Origin: Asparagopsis taxiformis
Taxonomy: Eukaryota > Rhodophyta > Florideophyceae > Bonnemaisoniales > Bonnemaisoniaceae
Direction of reading: 5' to 3'
Assembly: GCA_030407315.1 (NCBI GenBank)
Contig: JALQPE010002530.1
Span: 1 to 51,411 of the forward strand
DNA: 51,411 nt
The notes beneath the pieces are model-generated. The model saw only the letters and a program-made list of their open reading frames with translations. It was not told the DNA's origin and did no database searches. Shown here piece after piece: positions 11,223 through 21,828 of this stretch. The first letter of the stretch is position 1; every line of letters starts with the position of its first letter. The position numbers and the translations under genes were made by a program.

Positions 11223-11930
11223 AAAGGGGGCCTCAGACAGTACTGCGAGACAGTGATTTTTACTGTCTGAGACAGTAAAAATCACTATGCGGCAAATGAA
11301 AATTAATGCCACACTTGGAGACAGTGATTTGCACTGTCTGGCAGAAAGTACGGAACACTGTCTGCAGACAGTAAAAAACACTGTCTCACCGTACTGTCTG
11401 AGGCAGTGAATGGAGACAGTAAAAATTAATGATTTATTCAATAGTTGGATATGATGTAATTTACTGTACTGGGCAGTGTTGGCGGATAGTGTTTTGTATT
11501 GGCCAAGGCAACATGGCCGGATAGTGAAATACGCTGCCTGGGACAATAGATGGAACCAACACGGTGCACTGTCCTGGGCAGTACCTGGAGACAGTGATTT
11601 TCACTGTCCTGGGCAGCACCTGGAGACAGTGATTTTCACTGTCCTGGGCAGTACCTGGAGACAGTGATTTTCACTGTCCTGGGCAGTACCTGTAGACAGT
11701 ACTTTGTGCTGCCCTGGGCAGCACCTGTAGACAGTACTTTGTGCTGCCCTGTGCAGCACCTGTAGACAGTGATTTCCACTGTCCTGGGCAGCACCTGGAG
11801 ACAGTGTTTCGTGCTGTCCTGGGCAGCACCTGGAGACAGTGTTTCGTGCTGCCCTGGGCAGCACCTGGAGACAGTGTTTCGTGCTGCCCTGGGCAGCACC
11901 TGGAGACAGTAAAAGTAGTGTCCTGATATA
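11223..11930 (+). repeat. Subterminal repeat array, B left end
   Basis: Short ACTGTCT/AGACAGT palindromes come first. From about 11570 there are about ten ~35-bp units of the form CTGGGCAGCACCTGGAGACAGT plus a variable spacer. The order and sequence match copies A and C. Confidence 0.85.
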
Positions 11931-13713
11931 GTAAAATTCGGTGTCTGGGAGTGGTGGATGAGATGGAGCGTCACGCTGTCGTGGGCATCTTTTTGGGGTA
12001 GAGGGAGGCAGTTCTAGCGCTATGAGGATGGGGCATGGACGGTATCTACGTGGAAATGGACAGAATAGTACGGCTAGGAAGTTTTATTTCGTAGTGAATA
12101 TGAGCTAGCGAGAGGTATACGCGGTAGGATAGGTAGCAGTCTAAGAGGGTGCGATATGGAAAGCTTCACTCTGGTTTTGTTTATTTGCGCAGGCTACATT
12201 GAGAATAAACTATCCCTATGGTAAAACTGCTTGTAATACAACTGAAACTATTCTGAAGATTAAAACTAAGACTACTAGAAAAGTCTACAAGTCTATCAAC
12301 TGATTGAACTTCCTGAATGTGCTAGGAAAGGAAGAGAAGAAGAGAAAAATGATGCAGGGAAAGGAAACAAGTTAGTGACGTTGAATTGGAATGTGAAATT
12401 GATAGTGATTAGGAGACTAACGTACCTCAACAAATACCATTGCATCCCAAATCGTATGTACTCACAGGCAGAGCAGGAACGAACTGGAGAAGAGTAATAA
12501 AGAAAGATAGATGAAAGTAGAAGTGGAAAACTCACCGATTGGAAACCTGAGAAAGAGAAAACAAATAGAAAACTGGGTTAGTGGCGTGAGTTGTGGAAAC
12601 GTACCATCATGGTTCATATCCGTCGGAGACAAAGCAACAACTTTGGGTTTGAAAGCAGTATTGATGATCTACAATTTACGCTTTGGAAGCAGTATAGATG
12701 ATCTATACTGCTTCCACCACCAAAGTTGTTTCTTTGTTTCCGACGGATATGAAGATGGAAACAGGGATTTCCAGAACCTGTCGTTTAAGTAGCACTCTGC
12801 GGGCGGAAATGACGTGTAGGAGAACAATAGAGGGATGAATTTGAAACGGAGCGGTGGGATGGGAGGCCCAGAAAAACGATACCTAGGGTGCGAATTACGC
12901 TTTGAAGCACATGACCTGGCAGAACAGGCGCAAATTATTGTATCTTCTACCGCCTTCTCTAGTCTATAATGACGTCATCACTACAGAAATATAGGAAAAA
13001 CACTAGCATATGGGGCCTACAGAAAAGGGTGAGGCGAGGAGTAGTAAAAATGGCGCACTTTCCTGGACGAGGAGTCCGCGCTTCCAGTGATGATGTGGAC
13101 GGTATATATCGATGACGTCATTGCATGCTCTGAGCACACTTGGCAGGCAGTCAAAGCGGGCCACGTGGATGTGGGTGGCTAGGAAACAGCAGTGTGGGAG
13201 AAATTTTATAATTTTCATGTTGCAAGCGAGCAGTGAATCTGCATTGCAATATATAAATTTATGCTAATTTAAGATATCACACCGAGTACGATTCAACGAG
13301 AGATTGTGCTTTCAACTTGTAAATAGGGCCGAAAATGTGGTAGAGTATACGAGTAGGAAGTACGTGTATGAGAAAATCAGATTCAGTATTAGTGCCTAGA
13401 GCATCACTGCGAAATAAACGGCCGTTTTCCGGAAATGGATACATCTTGGTTGGGTTTGTGGTTAGGGAATGCGATACAAGATAGCAAAACGATGTTGAGT
13501 CCGGATGAAATAGCAATCAATGTGCATAAAGCAATGAGCATAGGGCAAAGCATTGTGGTGAACCAGTTCATTGGATCGAATGAAAGCCTGGAAAGGTTTC
13601 GTAACGGTTAAAAGTAGTAGTACTGTATTGAGATAGTAGTCATGTCGTAGAAGGTTAGAGTTGTATTCTATGCAACAAAACTGAGCGAAGAAGAAAGGAA
13701 CAAAAACATCAAG
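11931..13713 (+). promoter_or_regulatory. Leader/promoter region, copy B
   Basis: This noncoding region lies between the subterminal array and the transposase start and is nearly the same as 14766-16551. It holds the long hairpin at 12613-12752, TGACGTCA at 12970-12977 and 13113-13120, a CACGTG box at 13162-13167, and an AT-rich TATATAAATT stretch near 13250. No protein-coding frame is supported. Minus-strand ORFs here are shared by all copies only because the DNA is repeated. Confidence 0.6.
12613..12752 (+). repeat. Long imperfect hairpin in leader, copy B
   Basis: Arms of about 60 bp flank a loop of about 20 bp. Where copies A and C carry CCG in one arm and CGG in the other, this copy carries CAG and CTG, so the pairing is preserved by matching changes. 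Confidence 0.8.
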
Positions 13714-13872
13714 ATGGCTCCGAGACGGACTCCTATTCGAAAGAAAACCACAAGTCGTAGGACAAAGGCGAGATTCGATTCACTCAATGTGGCCAGTCCC
13801 AGTGAACAGCTTCCAGGGAAACTGCAGGGAGAAATCCGCAGCAGTGATGCAGCCTGCATGAACAAAGAAATC
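13714..13872 (+). pseudogene. Transposase first 53 codons, copy B, interrupted
   Basis: The ATG at 13714 begins the same basic N-terminus as the intact gene at 16552. After exactly 53 codons (ending ...NKEI) the sequence changes to a CACTA terminus at 13873. The next host bases in the intact copy would be CCGAGAGG; they do not reappear downstream except in the intact gene itself. Confidence 0.85.
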
Positions 13873-13886
13873 CACTACGGTGTTGA
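13873..13886 (+). repeat. Terminal repeat, copy C
   Basis: CACTACGGTGTTGA directly follows '...aaatc', the interrupted transposase codons. Confidence 0.9.
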
Positions 13887-14765
13887 AAAGGGGGCCTCAG
13901 ACAGTACTGCGAGACAGTGATTTTTACTGTCTGAGACAGTAAAAATCACTATGCGGCAAATGAAAATTAATGCCACACTTGGAGACAGTGATTTGCACTG
14001 TCTGGCAGACAGTACGGAACACTGTCTGCAGACAGTAAAAAACACTGTCTCACAGTACTGTCTGAGGCAGTGAATGGAGACAGTAAAAATTAATGATTTA
14101 TTCAATAGTTGGATATGATGTAATTTACTGTACTGGGCAGTGTTGGCGGATAGTGTTTTGTATTGGCCAAGGCAACATGGCCGGATAGTGAAATACGCTG
14201 CCTGGGACAATAGATGGAACCAACACGGTGCACTGTCCTGGGCAGTACCTGGAGACAGTGATTTTCACTGTCCTGGGCAGTACCTGGAGACAGTGATTTT
14301 CACTGTCCTGGGCAGTACCTGGAGACAGTGATTTTCACTGTCCTGGGCAGTACCTGGAGACAGTGATTTTCACTGTCCTGGGCAGTACCTGTAGACAGTA
14401 CTTTGTGCTGCCCTGGGCAGTACCTGTAGACAGTACTTTGTGCTGCCCTGGGCAGCACCTGTAGACAGTACTTTGTGCTGCCCTGGGCAGCACCTGTAGA
14501 CAGTACTTTGTGCTGCCCTGGGCAGCACCTGTAGACAGTATTTCGTGCTGCCCTGGGCAGCACCTGTAGACAGTACTTTGTGCTGCCCTGGGCAGCACCT
14601 GTAGACAGTATTTCGTGCTGCCCTGGGCAGCACCTGGAGACAGTATTTCGTGCTGCCCTGGGCAGCACCTGGAGACAGTATTTCGTGCTGCCCTGGGCAG
14701 CACCTGGAGACAGTATTTCGTGCTGCCCTGGGCAGCACCTGGAGACAGTAAAAGTAGTGTCCTGA
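13887..14765 (+). repeat. Subterminal repeat array, copy C (expanded)
   Basis: This is the same structure as in A and B, but with about fifteen ~35-bp units rather than ten (14235-14750). Neighbouring units are almost identical, which suggests recent unequal exchange or slippage. Confidence 0.85.
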
Positions 14766-15451
14766 TATAGTAAAATTCGGTGTCTGGGAGTGGTGGATGA
14801 GATGGAGCGTCACGCTGTCGTGGGCATCTTTCTGGGGTAGAGGAAGGCAGTTCTAGCGCTATGAGGATGGGGCATGGACGGTATTCATATGGGAATGGAC
14901 AGAATAGTACGGCTAGGAATTTTTATTTCGTAGTGACTATGAGCTAGCGAGAGGTATACGCGGTAGGATAGGTAGCAATCTAAGAGGGTGCGATATGGGA
15001 AGCTTCACTCTGGATTTGTTTATTTGCGCAGGCTACATTGAGAATAAACAATCCCTATGTTAAAAATGCTACTACAACTAACACTATTCCGACGAGTAAA
15101 ACTAAAACTACTAGAAAAGTCTAGAAATCTATCAACTGATTGAGCTGCATGAATAAGCTAGGAAATGAAGAGAAGAAGAAAAAATGACGTAGAGAAAGGA
15201 AACAAGTTAGTGACGTTGAATTGGAGAGGGAAATTGATGGTGATTAGGAGACTAACGTACCTTAACAAATACCATTGCATCCCAAATTGAGATATGTACT
15301 CACAGGCAGAAAAGAAAATTAGTGGAGAAGTGGTAAGAGAGAAAGATAAATGAAAGTAGAATTGGAACACTCACCGATTGGAAACCTGAGAAAGAGAAAA
15401 CGAATAGAAAACTGGGTTAGTGGCGTGAGTTGTGGAAACGTACCATCATGG

Positions 15452-15592
15452 TTCATATCCGTCGGAGACAAAGCAACAACTTTGGCCTTGGGAGCCGTAT
15501 TGATGATCTAAAACTTACGCTTTGGAAGCAGTTTAGATGATCTATACGGCTTCCACGGCCAGGGTTGTTGCTTTGCTTCCGACGGATATGAA
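15452..15592 (+). repeat. Long imperfect hairpin in leader, copy C
   Basis: Arms of about 60 bp (TTCATATCCGTCGGA ... complement) with roughly eight mismatches flank a loop containing ACTTACGC. It lies about 1 kb upstream of the transposase ATG. If transcribed it would fold into a miRNA-precursor-like stem. Confidence 0.8.
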
Positions 15593-15809
15593 GATGGAAA
15601 CAGGGATCTCCAGAATCTGTTGTTTAAGTAGCACTCTGCGGGCGGAAATGACGTGTACTCTAACAATAGAGGGATGAATTTGAAACGGAGCGGTGCGATG
15701 GGAGGCCCAGAAAAACGATACCTAGGGTGCGAATTACGCTTTGAAGCACATGACCTGGCAGAACAGGCGCAAAATTATTGTATCTTCTACCGCCTTCTCT
15801 AGTCTATAA

Positions 15810-16110
15810 TGACGTCATCACTACAGAAATATAGGAAAAACACTAGCATATCGGGCCTACTGGAAAGGGGGAGGCGAGGAGTAGGAAAAATGGCGCACTT
15901 TCCTGGACGAGGAGTCCGCGCTTCCAGTGATGATTTGGACGGTATATATCGATGACGTCATTGCATGCTCTGAGCACACTTGGCAGGCAGTCAAAGCGGG
16001 CCACGTGGATGTGGGCGGCTAGGAAACAGCAGTGTGGGAGAAATTTTATAATTTTCATGTTGCAAGCGAGCAGTGAATCTGCATTGCAATATATAAATTT
16101 ATGCTAATTT
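15810..16110 (+). promoter_or_regulatory. Candidate transposase promoter: two TGACGTCA, CACGTG, TATA-like
   Basis: TGACGTCA occurs at 15810-15817 and 15953-15960, CACGTG at 16002-16007, and an AT-rich TATATAAATT at about 16090. They lie 440-740 bp upstream of the ATG at 16552. The two octamers keep their 143-bp spacing in all three copies. The first two motif types are classical bZIP and bHLH/bZIP sites; use here is inferred. Confidence 0.45.
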
Positions 16111-16551
16111 AAGATATCACACCGAGTACGATTCAACGAGAGATTGTGCTTTCAACTTGTAAATAGGGCCGAAAATGGTAGAGTATACGAGTAGGAAGTA
16201 CGTGTATGAGAAAATCAGATTCAGTATTAGTGCCTAGAGCATCACTGCGAAATAAACGGCCGTTTTCCGGAAATGGATACATCTTGGCTGGGTTTGTGGT
16301 TAGGGGATGCGATACAAGATAGCAAAACGATGTTGAGTCCGGATGAAATAGCAATCAATGTGCATAAAGCAATGAGCATAGGGCAAAGCATTGTGGTGAA
16401 CCAGTTCATTGGATCGAATGAAAGCCTGGAAAGGTTTCGTAACGGTTAAAAGTAGTAGTACTGTATTGAGATAGTAGTCATGTCATAGAAGTTTAGAGTT
16501 GTATTCTATGCAACAAAACTGAGCGAAGAAGAAAAGAACAAAAACATCAAG

Positions 16552-19500
16552 ATGGCTCCGAGACGGACTCCTATTCGAAAGAAAACCACAAGTCGTAGGA
16601 CAAAGGCGAGATTCGATTCACTCAATGTGGCCAGTCCCAGTAAACAGCTTCCTGGGAAACTGCAGGGAGAAATCCGCAGCAGTGATGCAGCCTGCATGAA
16701 CAAAGAAATCCCGAGAGGTAATGAGCTACGACGTGAGTGTACCACAGATGACCTATTGGAGTCCCCAATCCCTATGGGTGACACAATAGAAGGTTGTATT
16801 GATGTGTACAGCAACAACGATGAAGCTGGAAGTGACATCTACGTAGCATCGAGCACGCTAATGGAATCGGAAGAAGCAACCGGACGAGGTTCTGATTCCA
16901 TTTCAACTGGAGGCCCGATAGACCGAAATGCTGGGGATGAAGCATGTGGTGATTTCAAGGCATTACTACAATGGCCTGCGATGTATGGGGCTCTTCAGCT
17001 GAGTGGAACTCAAAGAATGACAAGAGCCCACTATGAAGGTACCCTGTTCGGAATGAATTTCCGCAGAGATCCAAGTGAGCACGTCCCGTCGGACTCTGTG
17101 ATGCGACAGAAGATACTACCATTCTTGAGGAAACACTGCTATGCAAAGAGCTGTGACATCGAGTTTCCGATAGACCTTCGAAAGAGCGGAGCAAGAGCTG
17201 CACAGCATCGAGGTGCAGTAGGAACCCGTGGAACAACAGATGACAGAGACAATTGTGGAGGAATGGCGAAAGTTCGTATTGTACTCCCAAGCACATGGGC
17301 TCTGAAAGATGTCCAGACTCGACCAATCTTTGAATCATTCCGCAGTGATGCGAACAATCGAAGCTCAGAAGGAGAAAAATCAACCGCAGAGTGCAGCATT
17401 GAAGATTCGTTCATTGCAAAGTGCAGGAGGGGTGTTTTGAGCGACCCATTCGTTCGCACAGCAGTTGTTCCCATTGACAGCGATGGGAAAAAGGGTTTGA
17501 AGCACATTTATGTACCTGATGGAACAGCAATTCGAATCCGATGTCATCCAGGAGCTCGTCAGGTTGCCGTCATCGAAAGAGCAAAAGGGTTCAGGAAGAA
17601 TGACAGAGATGGTGGGAAACCGAAGAGGAGAAGAGTGGCGGTTACGTCGTTGTGGGAACTTCATGCTAGGACCATAGTTACCTATGAGGCTCGACACGAC
17701 GGTGAGCATGATGTGCATGTCGAAAAATATCTGCAGCCGCGAATGTCACATCTATTGGAATGGGAGAGGCAGCATGCTCTGCGAGCGATATCGCAATGTG
17801 TAATCGGAGCAGGAGCCAAGGGAAAAGAAACACGAGCTGGGGACGTGATAACCGTTCTATTACCAATTGGAATGGAAGAGGGTGATATTGTTCCACACGT
17901 CGTATTGGTGAACAGGTATTTGAAAGAGCAGGTCGGAGAAGCATCCACCATGTTACTTTGCTTTTCACCGGGCGCGAGCTTTGCTGAAGCCAGAAAACCG
18001 CCCGATAGACTAGGAAGCCCCAACTATGAAGAAATTCGTGTTTCAGGGGTGTTCTCGGATGGTTTCGGAGACCACAGGTCGCAATGGCACCCAGCGTCTC
18101 CGCGAGAAGATGCACCATGTTGGGGAAAGCTGGAGGATGGTCGAAACTACTTTGTTTACCGATTTCTCCTTTACACGGATGACTTCGAACCATTCACAAG
18201 CAGGAAGGGAAGTTTTGGTGGATGCTATATGTTACCTCTCAATCTACCACCTCGGAAAAGGGGAAGCTACCAAGCGGTTCGAGTGATTGGTTTGCCACCT
18301 CCGGGAGTGTCCACAAATTGTGTATTGCGATATATCGTTCAAGATATAGTGCGAGGAAGCACAGAGGGTTTCCCAACGAAAAATGCAGAGGGAGAAGATA
18401 TTGTGGTATTTCTAGACCCAGTGGGGAGCATTGGAGACTATCCTGCAGTTTCACATACCCTGGATGTTCTTGGACACACATCAAACTCTCCGTGCCACAT
18501 CTGCAGTTTCCGCAAATATGACCTGAGCAGTACTGGTGGCACGAAGAATGCATACACTTCGGTAGTGAACGGGCAAACATCGACGCATGCCAGGAGCAAG
18601 TATCGGAATGCATCGACACGTAAGGATGCCACAGAAACCCAGCTTCGCACTCTCGGACTGGCTGCAGAAGAAGGGGAAGATTTACCATTTCATGTCCTGA
18701 GCACTTCCTTGGAAGCAGTGCAGGAAGAAGTACCGAAGACGGAAAACGGAGTTTCAGTTGTCCCAGCAATTTTTGACCCGTACCGTTCCGCAGTGATAGC
18801 ACCTGACCATCTATTGTCTGGACTGGCACAAGATGTACTGAACGCTTGTATTTCAGCTGCCAGCCCACGAATTCGAGAGGTAGCTGAATTGCAAATTCTG
18901 GGCGCTCTGAAGAAGTTCAGGATGGGAAGGCAGAACCGTTTATTTGGAACCAACAATCTGCTTTCCATGAACATGAGTGACATATTCAGTGTGCTTCTGA
19001 TAGCACCTATGGCATTCGAAAACGCAGCTCGAATGATGGATGGGAAAGGGGAAGGTCATCGTGAAAAATTTGATGGGGCCGTCAAACTAGTAGTGATGTT
19101 TCAGAAGCTGGTTTCGTGTATTAGTTTCATGCCCGTATGGTGGAAAGACGGTCCCCATGAAGTAGAGACGGCTGACGGAGAAGGTGGCAGGAATGAATGC
19201 ATTCTGGGAAGAACTGTAGACTACGTGGAGACGTTGAATGAGTATTGTCGGAAAGTGAAGGGAGCAGGAGCACATTTGGACAAGCCTAATGTTCATCGTC
19301 TTGTCGAGTTTTGTGTTCATACGCTTCCTGCCTACGGCTCTGTGAAGCACGTGCAGGAGCTTATATTCGAACGGATGCATCAGCCGCTGAAGAAAGGTGT
19401 GAGAATGTCCAATCACCAAAGCGAACAGCTTTCAGCGCTGGAATTAGTTCTTGCGGATGACTGGCAGACGAGAGTGGCCATTGTTTTGCGCGAAATCGGC

Positions 19501-20355
19501 ATGGAGCCACAACATTGGTCCTCGTCCGAATGCTCTCAAATGGTCAACGTTCTTTCACAGGAGCTAGGGAGAGAAATAGATGTGGAAGACGAGGTAGTGA
19601 AAAACTGCTTCCAGGAACCGGTTCTCCAGCTTCTCTCCCAGCGTCGAGGAAAGATATTGTCGGCGGATGGTGAAATTGTGACGTGGAGAGGGCATGGAGG
19701 TATATCTATTGACGAGGTCAAGGAGTACATGAATGGAAAATGTGATATGGCAGAGGGTGCTGTAGGTGTTTTCAAACGGTTCTTTACCGAAAGGTACGGA
19801 AGCGGAACAAGCGGGTGTGGAAAGTATGCCGAATGGGTGAGAAGAGTTTCTAGAAGCACTACGACAGAGTGGGGAAGGAAAACAGTGCAGAGGTCTGGCT
19901 CTCTAGAATCAGGAGCTATCATCCATGCTGTTTGCCCTGAACAGATGAAATGTGAGGATGGTGCAACTTCACAAGCGATTCTGTACCCGGCGTCTCGTCT
20001 CACATCAGAGATAATGCGGGGAAGAATTAATTATGAACCGCGGTTTTTTATTGTTCTAGCGTTCTTTATCCTGAGGAACGAGAGTGCGAGAGATGAGCAA
20101 GGTACAGCTTATGGAGTTTGCCTGGGTTTGCAAAAAACTGATGAAGGAGTGTTCAAGGTCGAAGAGAGGCGACGAACAGTAATTGTGGAGATGAGTGAGG
20201 GAGTCACTGAGGTGTTTGGTATGCACTATTGCAATGGGAGTGTATGCGAATATGATGAGAACATGAGGGAGGTAAGGCACGGACCCGGACTGCTGGAGGG
20301 TGGAGAGATATATGCACTATGTAGGCGAGACGGATTTCCACCGAGGGCTGCATGA
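16552..20355 (+). CDS. CACTA (Tnp2-like) transposase, intact
   Basis: This 1267-residue protein is predicted to cut at the CACTA termini and move the element. The N-terminus is basic. The central block (~530-660) matches the plant CACTA transposase core (Transposase_21/Tnp2). It has FLLYTDDFEPF at ~539-548 with the likely first catalytic Asp (543/544), a GDYPAVSH block with Asp 629 where plant elements have DFPA, and a CHIC zinc pair at 648-651 where plant proteins have CPVC. Around 925-960 a VHRLVEFCVHTLPAYGSVKHVQELIFERMHQPLKK block matches DUF4218. The start is chosen because the same ATG and N-terminus occur in copies A and B. No intron or frameshift is seen. The family call rests on motif order and the CACTA termini, not on a database search. 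Confidence 0.8.
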   Translation: MAPRRTPIRKKTTSRRTKARFDSLNVASPSKQLPGKLQGEIRSSDAACMNKEIPRGNELRRECTTDDLLESPIPMGDTIEGCIDVYSNNDEAGSDIYVASSTLMESEEATGRGSDSISTGGPIDRNAGDEACGDFKALLQWPAMYGALQLSGTQRMTRAHYEGTLFGMNFRRDPSEHVPSDSVMRQKILPFLRKHCYAKSCDIEFPIDLRKSGARAAQHRGAVGTRGTTDDRDNCGGMAKVRIVLPSTWALKDVQTRPIFESFRSDANNRSSEGEKSTAECSIEDSFIAKCRRGVLSDPFVRTAVVPIDSDGKKGLKHIYVPDGTAIRIRCHPGARQVAVIERAKGFRKNDRDGGKPKRRRVAVTSLWELHARTIVTYEARHDGEHDVHVEKYLQPRMSHLLEWERQHALRAISQCVIGAGAKGKETRAGDVITVLLPIGMEEGDIVPHVVLVNRYLKEQVGEASTMLLCFSPGASFAEARKPPDRLGSPNYEEIRVSGVFSDGFGDHRSQWHPASPREDAPCWGKLEDGRNYFVYRFLLYTDDFEPFTSRKGSFGGCYMLPLNLPPRKRGSYQAVRVIGLPPPGVSTNCVLRYIVQDIVRGSTEGFPTKNAEGEDIVVFLDPVGSIGDYPAVSHTLDVLGHTSNSPCHICSFRKYDLSSTGGTKNAYTSVVNGQTSTHARSKYRNASTRKDATETQLRTLGLAAEEGEDLPFHVLSTSLEAVQEEVPKTENGVSVVPAIFDPYRSAVIAPDHLLSGLAQDVLNACISAASPRIREVAELQILGALKKFRMGRQNRLFGTNNLLSMNMSDIFSVLLIAPMAFENAARMMDGKGEGHREKFDGAVKLVVMFQKLVSCISFMPVWWKDGPHEVETADGEGGRNECILGRTVDYVETLNEYCRKVKGAGAHLDKPNVHRLVEFCVHTLPAYGSVKHVQELIFERMHQPLKKGVRMSNHQSEQLSALELVLADDWQTRVAIVLREIGMEPQHWSSSECSQMVNVLSQELGREIDVEDEVVKNCFQEPVLQLLSQRRGKILSADGEIVTWRGHGGISIDEVKEYMNGKCDMAEGAVGVFKRFFTERYGSGTSGCGKYAEWVRRVSRSTTTEWGRKTVQRSGSLESGAIIHAVCPEQMKCEDGATSQAILYPASRLTSEIMRGRINYEPRFFIVLAFFILRNESARDEQGTAYGVCLGLQKTDEGVFKVEERRRTVIVEMSEGVTEVFGMHYCNGSVCEYDENMREVRHGPGLLEGGEIYALCRRDGFPPRAA

Positions 20356-21828
20356 TTTTTAGGGAAGAATAAAATGAATAACCAGATGCATCACATATGA
20401 ATTGTACACTCTAGGGCGGTGGTGGATTGGTGCAAAGTAGTGGGGAGAGGATCTGAGAGGATGGAGGGAGGTATGCTTACAGCAAAGTCATCGTTACGAT
20501 GACTTTGCTGTAAGAAAACGTTTCCATTACAGTGGCCAAGAATGTTTTACCGGGTAAAAAAATCGTGGCAGCTGTAATGATTTGCTTTCTTACAGCAAAG
20601 TCATCGTAACGATGACTTTGCTGTAAGGAACCGTTTCCTTGCAGTGGCCGAAGAATTTTTTACCGGGTAAAAAATCAGCAAGAAATTTTACCGGGTAAAA
20701 AAATTGTGGCCGCTGTAATGATTTGCTTTCTTACAGCAAAGTCATCGTTACGATGACTTTGCTGTAAGAAAACGTTTCATTACAGCGGTCACAATTTTTT
20801 ACCCGGTAAAGAAATCATGGCTACTGTAATGTTTTCTTTTCTTACAGCAAAGTCATCGTAACGATGACTTTGCTGTAAGAAAACGTTTCATTACAGCGGC
20901 CACAATTTTTTTACCCGGTAAAGAAATCATGGCTGCTGTAATGTTTTCTTTTCTTACAGCAAAGTCATCGTAACGATGACTTTGCTGTAAGAAAACGTTT
21001 CATTACAGCAAATTCATCGATAGTTAAGGTTAAGTAACCAACTTTAGGATGTCCAGAGGACCTGCTCGTTGTAAGGAATAAGGAATATTGATCAACTGAC
21101 GAGGAGGAAGCATTTTGAATCGACTAGGGTAGGAACGCAATGAGATTTGGTATGCAAGAAAACTGAATCGCAGTAGTGAATAGGTAGTTGAAATGAATTC
21201 ATATTGATGTTCTTTGGTGTATTGTCCATTGGAGCACATTGAAAACCATTTATATGATCACCGTTTAAATAGTCTATGAATCCTTTGCAGCCGAGTACGC
21301 CAATAGGAAGAAATTCAAGCAGTGGCCTGCACGGGAACCGTTCATTTGTGAGTAGCAAAAGTTAGTGTAGAAATGAATTTTTCAGACTTGTAGGAGAGGT
21401 GGATCGTAGTAAATGTATAAAACTCACGTAGAATCGATTGATAGGAATCAATGGTACGGAAGAAGAAGCGAGGTGGAGAGTGTGGATGAAATAGGTTGTT
21501 GGAATATGAATGATAATTGACGTGGTGAGGTAAACGGGTTCGATTGCATTATATGCGCTAGAGGTACATACTATTAGGTGTAGATTGATGGAAAGGGCTA
21601 AACGCTTTGTGGAGGTATCAGGATCAGGTAGAGTCAGAGGTGCTGAGCGGGTGCAGCGTAAGGTTCATCAGGACTGAAGGTAGGTAGGGAATGTCTTGTC
21701 CGGACAGTATATGAGAGGAAGCTGAGAGACGGGAAGCGCACTCGGAGGTACCACAATTGTGGATTTCATCGTCTACACAACATTTGAACAGAGAACCGAT
21801 TGAACGAACTGAGATTGCAGGGATTACA
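20356..21828 (+). other. Intergenic region with palindrome cluster, no gene
   Basis: After the palindromes (20477-20990) this stretch is AT-rich with no supported coding frame. The 800 bp before the ATG at 21829 should contain the promoter of the first ParB-oxygenase gene, but I see no clear TATA box. Confidence 0.4.
20477..20990. repeat. Palindrome cluster 1 (five 37-bp copies)
   Basis: Perfect 37-bp palindromes lie at 20477-20513, 20590-20626, 20731-20767, 20842-20878 and 20954-20990. Each has 18-nt arms TTACAGCAAAGTCATCGT around a single T or A; the centre base gives each site an orientation. Spacing is about 112-141 bp. Between them lie shorter palindromes TTTTACC[C/G]GGTAAAA. The cluster lies between the transposase and the first ParB-oxygenase gene. 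Confidence 0.9.

Larger units (their letters stand above)
13873..16551 (+). mobile_element. Second CACTA 5' end (copy C), inserted in B transposase
   Basis: A complete 5' end (terminus, array, leader) begins inside codon 54 of the B transposase copy and leads into the intact transposase at 16552. No matching right end followed by the rest of the interrupted gene is visible. The simplest reading is that C inserted into B, then recombination between the two direct transposase copies removed the right part of C. The feature end is placed at the start of the intact gene because the C/B crossover cannot be located. A partial tandem duplication is an alternative. Confidence 0.65.

Noticed and set aside
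20477..20990. 37-bp palindromes as ordinary transcription terminators
   Set aside because: There is no U-tract-type context. Multiple copies also lie upstream of genes and in both orientations, so a simple terminator role does not fit.
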